Below are positions 60,984-64,000 of a stretch of DNA of 64,000 nucleotides, piece after piece (the stretch's first letter is position 1; every line of letters begins with the position of its first letter). The notes under the pieces were generated by a model, which worked only from the letters and a program-made list of their open reading frames with translations, ran no database searches and was not told the origin of the DNA. The translations under genes were made by a program, and so were the position numbers. The stretch is from CAVQMC01 sp963713505. GTDB lineage: Bacteria; Bacteroidota; Ignavibacteria; Ignavibacteriales; Ignavibacteriaceae. The stretch is taken from positions 124,001-188,000 of the forward strand of contig CAVQMC010000021.1 in NCBI GenBank assembly GCA_963713505.1, in the 5' to 3' direction.

Positions 60984-62576
60984 TGAAAAAAACTTACTTA
61001 ATTTTATTGTTAATAATATTGGGAATGAATATATCTTTCTCTCAAAATGTTCCTAATAATTTTTATTTACCAAGTGATCACAGAGCATTGAATAAATATA
61101 CTGATGAAAATCCTTCCGGAAATAGTATTAGTGATATGATCACAATCGGAGATACTATTTGGGTTGGAACAGGAAATGGTCTTAGCGTTTCTTATGATAA
61201 TGGGGAGAACTGGAAAAACTTTTATGCAACTGCAGTTTTCGGTGATCACAGTATATCTGCAATGTGTTATTATAAAGGAACAATGTGGGTTGCTACTGCA
61301 ACTACAACTACAGATAACGGTCAGTCCTATCCGCAGGGAACAGGATTAAAATATACTACAGATGCAGGTAATACCTGGAATTCAATACCGCAGCCAACAG
61401 ATTCACAAAGCGATACAATTATTACTTATGGAATAAATGAATTAAATGCGGTTCCGGTTACAACTACAATTCAAAATTTAACTTATGATATTGCTGTTAC
61501 TAATGGAACTGTATGGACTGCAAGTTTTGCAGGAGGATTAAGAAAAAGTACCGATATGGGACAAACCTGGCAGAGAGTTGTATTGCCGCCTGATTATTTA
61601 AATTCAATAAAACCAACAGATAGTTTATACTTTTGTGTCTCTCCTGTTCCCGGAAATATTTGTTCTGAAGGATATCTGAATTATAGAGTTTTTTCACTTG
61701 CAAATGCCGGAGATTCAATTATTTATGTTGGTACTGCAGACGGAATAAATAAATCAACTGATGATGGTCAAAGCTGGACCAAGTTTAATCACCAAAACCA
61801 GGAATATCCAATTAGCGGAAATTTTGTTGTGGCTCTTTCTTATAATAACTCTAATAATTCATTATGGGCTGCAACATGGAGAGCAGAAGAAGCATCTGAA
61901 TATTATGCTGTCAGCTGGACTACTGATCAAGGAGATACATGGCAGACAACTCTTAATAATCAACAAACACATAACTTTGGTTTTAAAAATAATGATGTAA
62001 TTGCTGCCACTGATAATGGACCATTTAGGACAAATTTCGGATCATATAATACCTGGATTCTTCCCACATCCATTGTTGACAATACAACAAAAATTGAATT
62101 AACAACCAAAATATTTTATTCAGCAGGTTCTAGTAATAATTATGTCTGGATTGGATCAAATGACGGACTTGCAAGAATTAACGAGAGTTCCGGAAATACT
62201 TGGCAGGGAATTTGGAAAGTATTTTTTGCTTCACAAAAGCTAACATCAAAGTCTGAAACTCATGCTTTTCCCAATCCTTTTTCACCGAAACTTGATAGAT
62301 TAAAAATAAAATATAGTACCGGCGGAAAAACTGCCAATGTAACTATTCGAATTTTTGATTTCGGAATGAACTATGTCAGAACTATAATTCAAAATGCTCA
62401 ACGCGGTTCTACATATCATGAAATAGATGCAAAAGGAACCGATACGAATGGTGTTATTGATTTTTGGGATGGAAAAGATGATAGCGGTAAAGTTGTTCCA
62501 AATGGTGTTTATTTTTATAGAATCGATGTAGATTCGCAGGATCCTAGTTTTCGGTAAAATTTTAGTCTTACAATAG
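60983..62576 (+). CDS. Secreted propeller protein with FlgD-like C-terminus, frameshifted at the end
   Basis: About 530 residues. The signal peptide ends ISFSQ. Propeller repeats of VPS10/BNR kind are visible (SYDNGENWKNF, TTDAGNTWNSI, STDMGQTWQRV, STDDGQSWTKF, TTDQGDTWQTT). A FlgD-Ig-like C-terminal domain follows (HAFPNPFSPKLDRLKI ... VPNGVYFYRI), a variant of the T9SS-type endings seen elsewhere in the window. The open frame ends early at 62557; removing the extra A at about 62546 (CCTAGTTTT to CCTGTTTT) gives PVFGKILVLQ and a TAG at 62574. It precedes the two PorV-like genes. Confidence 0.83.
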
Positions 62577-62584
62577 AGGTAGAT

Positions 62585-63576
62585 TTGAAAAAGTTTTTCA
62601 TATTATTCACTATTATATTTTCTACTTGTTTAATATTTGCTCAACCTAAGTTTACAGAAATAAACAGTATGCCAGGTGCTTTCAGCCGATTGGGATTTGG
62701 TGCAAGAGGAATGGGAATGGGTAATGCGATGTCGGCTGTAATTAATGGCAACCTAGTATCTTATTACAATCCTGCGCTTTCTGTTTTTCAATCAAGCAAC
62801 TCTTTTCAAACTTCTTATTCCTTTTTATCATTAGATAGATCATTAAACTTTTTAAGTTTTACAAGGAATTTTAAATTCAAATCTCTAAAACATAAAAGAA
62901 ATTATGCAAGTGCCGGTGTAAGCGCTGGAATTATTAATTCTGGTGTTGGTAATATTGACGAATACGACAATAACGATATAAAATTAGGCAGTTTCTCAAC
63001 TTCTGAAAATCAATTTTTTATCGGACTTGCAAATAGATTTTCGGAAAAATTTGCAATAGGTATTGAAGTAAAATTCTATTATTACAAATTATATCAAGAT
63101 ATCAAAGCAAACGGAATCGGCTTTGATCTTGGCGGTATTTACATGATAAATGATGAATGGACAATGTCAGCTGTTATTTCAGATCTGAACAGCTAAATAT
63201 AAATGGGATTCAACTCCAATTTATAATCAAGATGGAATGCAGACTGAAGATAAATTTCCTAACTTGAGAAAAATAGGACTGAGTTATAGAAATAAAGATT
63301 TAAATTTATTAACTGCAATTGAATTTGAAAATAGTAATGCAGGAACAAATATAATTCGACTTGGTGTTAGAATATAATGCAATAGAAAATCTTTATTTAA
63401 GAGGAGGGATTGATCAGTTCAATTTAAGTAATACTGATTCTCCTGCAAGACCATCTTTAGGCTTTTCTTATGCTAAATCTTTTGATGGTATTATGATCGG
63501 TGTAGATTATGCATTTGTTATTGAACAATATTCTCCGCAGGATAGACACATTGTGGGAATTAATATAAATTTCTAA
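62585..63576 (+). CDS. PorV/PorQ-like outer-membrane protein, two frameshifts
   Basis: About 330 residues, starting at TTG 62585 after GAGGTAG. The signal peptide ends IFAQ. The mature start FSRLGFGARGMGMGNAMSAV and SYYNPALSVFQSS are typical of the PorV/PorQ (UPF0164) FadL-like barrel. The C-terminus ends IVGININF. Breaks near 63198 (extra T; LNSKYKWDSTPIYNQ) and near 63370 (extra A; LGVEYNAIENLYL). PorV shuttles T9SS cargo from the translocon to the surface attachment complex. This role is inferred from the family. Confidence 0.83.
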
Positions 63577-63608
63577 CTTAGTATTGATTTAAAAACAATT
63601 TTTTATTT

Positions 63609-64000
63609 ATGAAGAAATTTTTCATTTTATTTTTAATAAGCGTAACATCAGTTTTTGCTCAATCCGCCGGCAACAGCGGTTTATCTTTTCTAAAGATTGG
63701 ATTTGGTGCAAGAAATATTGCAATGGGCGATGTTGGAACAACAGTTTCTAACGATGTGAGTTCATTATTTTATAATCCTGCAAGATTAGCCGGAAATACT
63801 GGTAATGAAATTTTGCTGATGCATAACCAATGGATCCAGGATGTTAGAAGCGAACTTTTAGGTGCAAAAACAAATTTATTCGGTCTTCCTTTTGCTTTAG
63901 GATTAAATGTAACAAATATTGGGAATATTGAAGTAAGAACGAAACCCGGCGATCCTTTAACAACTTTTGATGCAAATTATTTTTTCGGTAGTTTATCAAC
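63609..64000 (+). CDS. PorV/PorQ-like outer-membrane protein, truncated by window end
   Basis: At least 130 residues, running off the window. The signal peptide (MKKFFILFLISVTSVFAQ) precedes FLKIGFGARNIAMGDVGTTV and SSLFYNPARLAG, the PorV/PorQ landmarks, and FGLPFALGLNVTNIGNI. It is a close relative of the previous gene in layout. It could be the second carrier of the T9SS or a paralogue with a different cargo. Confidence 0.8.
   Translation, partial: MKKFFILFLISVTSVFAQSAGNSGLSFLKIGFGARNIAMGDVGTTVSNDVSSLFYNPARLAGNTGNEILLMHNQWIQDVRSELLGAKTNLFGLPFALGLNVTNIGNIEVRTKPGDPLTTFDANYFFGSLS

Overview
The window looks like about 64 kb of an AT-rich chromosome from the Ignavibacteria/Bacteroidota side of the FCB group. 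The main evidence is six proteins ending in a type IX secretion (T9SS) sorting domain of the Ignavibacteria type (core NYPNPFNPST, ending KKMILLK). Two PorV/PorQ-like outer-membrane proteins, a TonB-dependent receptor, an OmpA protein with thrombospondin type 3 repeats and a fused 2-oxoglutarate dehydrogenase E1/E2 protein agree with this. I did not identify a species. No insertion sequence, phage module or CRISPR array was seen.

Layout. 1-7.5 kb: two paralogous Reg_prop/Y_Y_Y histidine kinases in tandem, a receiver protein and a receiver-PP2C phosphatase. 7.7-9.6 kb: a lone flagellin gene and a SnoaL-like protein. 9.9-14.7 kb: a very large hybrid kinase with six PAS domains. 14.7-20.8 kb: BON protein, lipoprotein, C1 peptidase, and two secreted T9SS enzymes (phosphoesterase, M28 peptidase). 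21-24.4 kb: ABC exporter plus a class V aminotransferase. 24.5-34.2 kb: propeller lipoprotein, lipocalin, methyltransferase, PAP2 phosphatase, gingipain-like C25 protease and a fibronectin-type T9SS protein. 35-42.6 kb: methyltransferase, cupin, TonB receptor, BNR protein, NicO-type metal transporter and a degenerate ADP-ribosylglycohydrolase. 42.7-48.5 kb: Nudix hydrolase, T9SS protein, OmpA/TSP3 protein and small peptides. 48.6-55.3 kb: tRNA-Val and tRNA-Gly, the 2-oxoglutarate dehydrogenase, pdxH and an EamA transporter. 55.6-64 kb: one long plus-strand, tightly packed run of envelope genes (NodB deacetylase, GT2, radical SAM, DUF1207-like outer-membrane protein, site-2 protease, lipoprotein, propeller protein, two PorV-like proteins).

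The dominant unusual property is a high density of frameshifts. By hand I find about 35 places where one continuous conserved protein is recovered by changing a single base. Most need removal of one extra base, often outside homopolymers, and the domains on both sides are intact. They cluster at 36.6-39.3 kb and 55.5-63.4 kb and are rare at 40-55 kb. I therefore annotate repaired gene spans and say where each break lies. Uncorrected long-read consensus error is the simplest explanation. Two apparent gene fusions (lipocalin-methyltransferase and deacetylase-glycosyltransferase) are probably products of the same effect.

Functionally the window combines environmental sensing (three large sensor kinases), motility (flagellin), T9SS export of proteases and adhesin-like proteins together with their PorV-type carriers, and envelope polysaccharide modification. 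It also carries a few housekeeping genes (2-oxoglutarate dehydrogenase, pdxH, two tRNAs).
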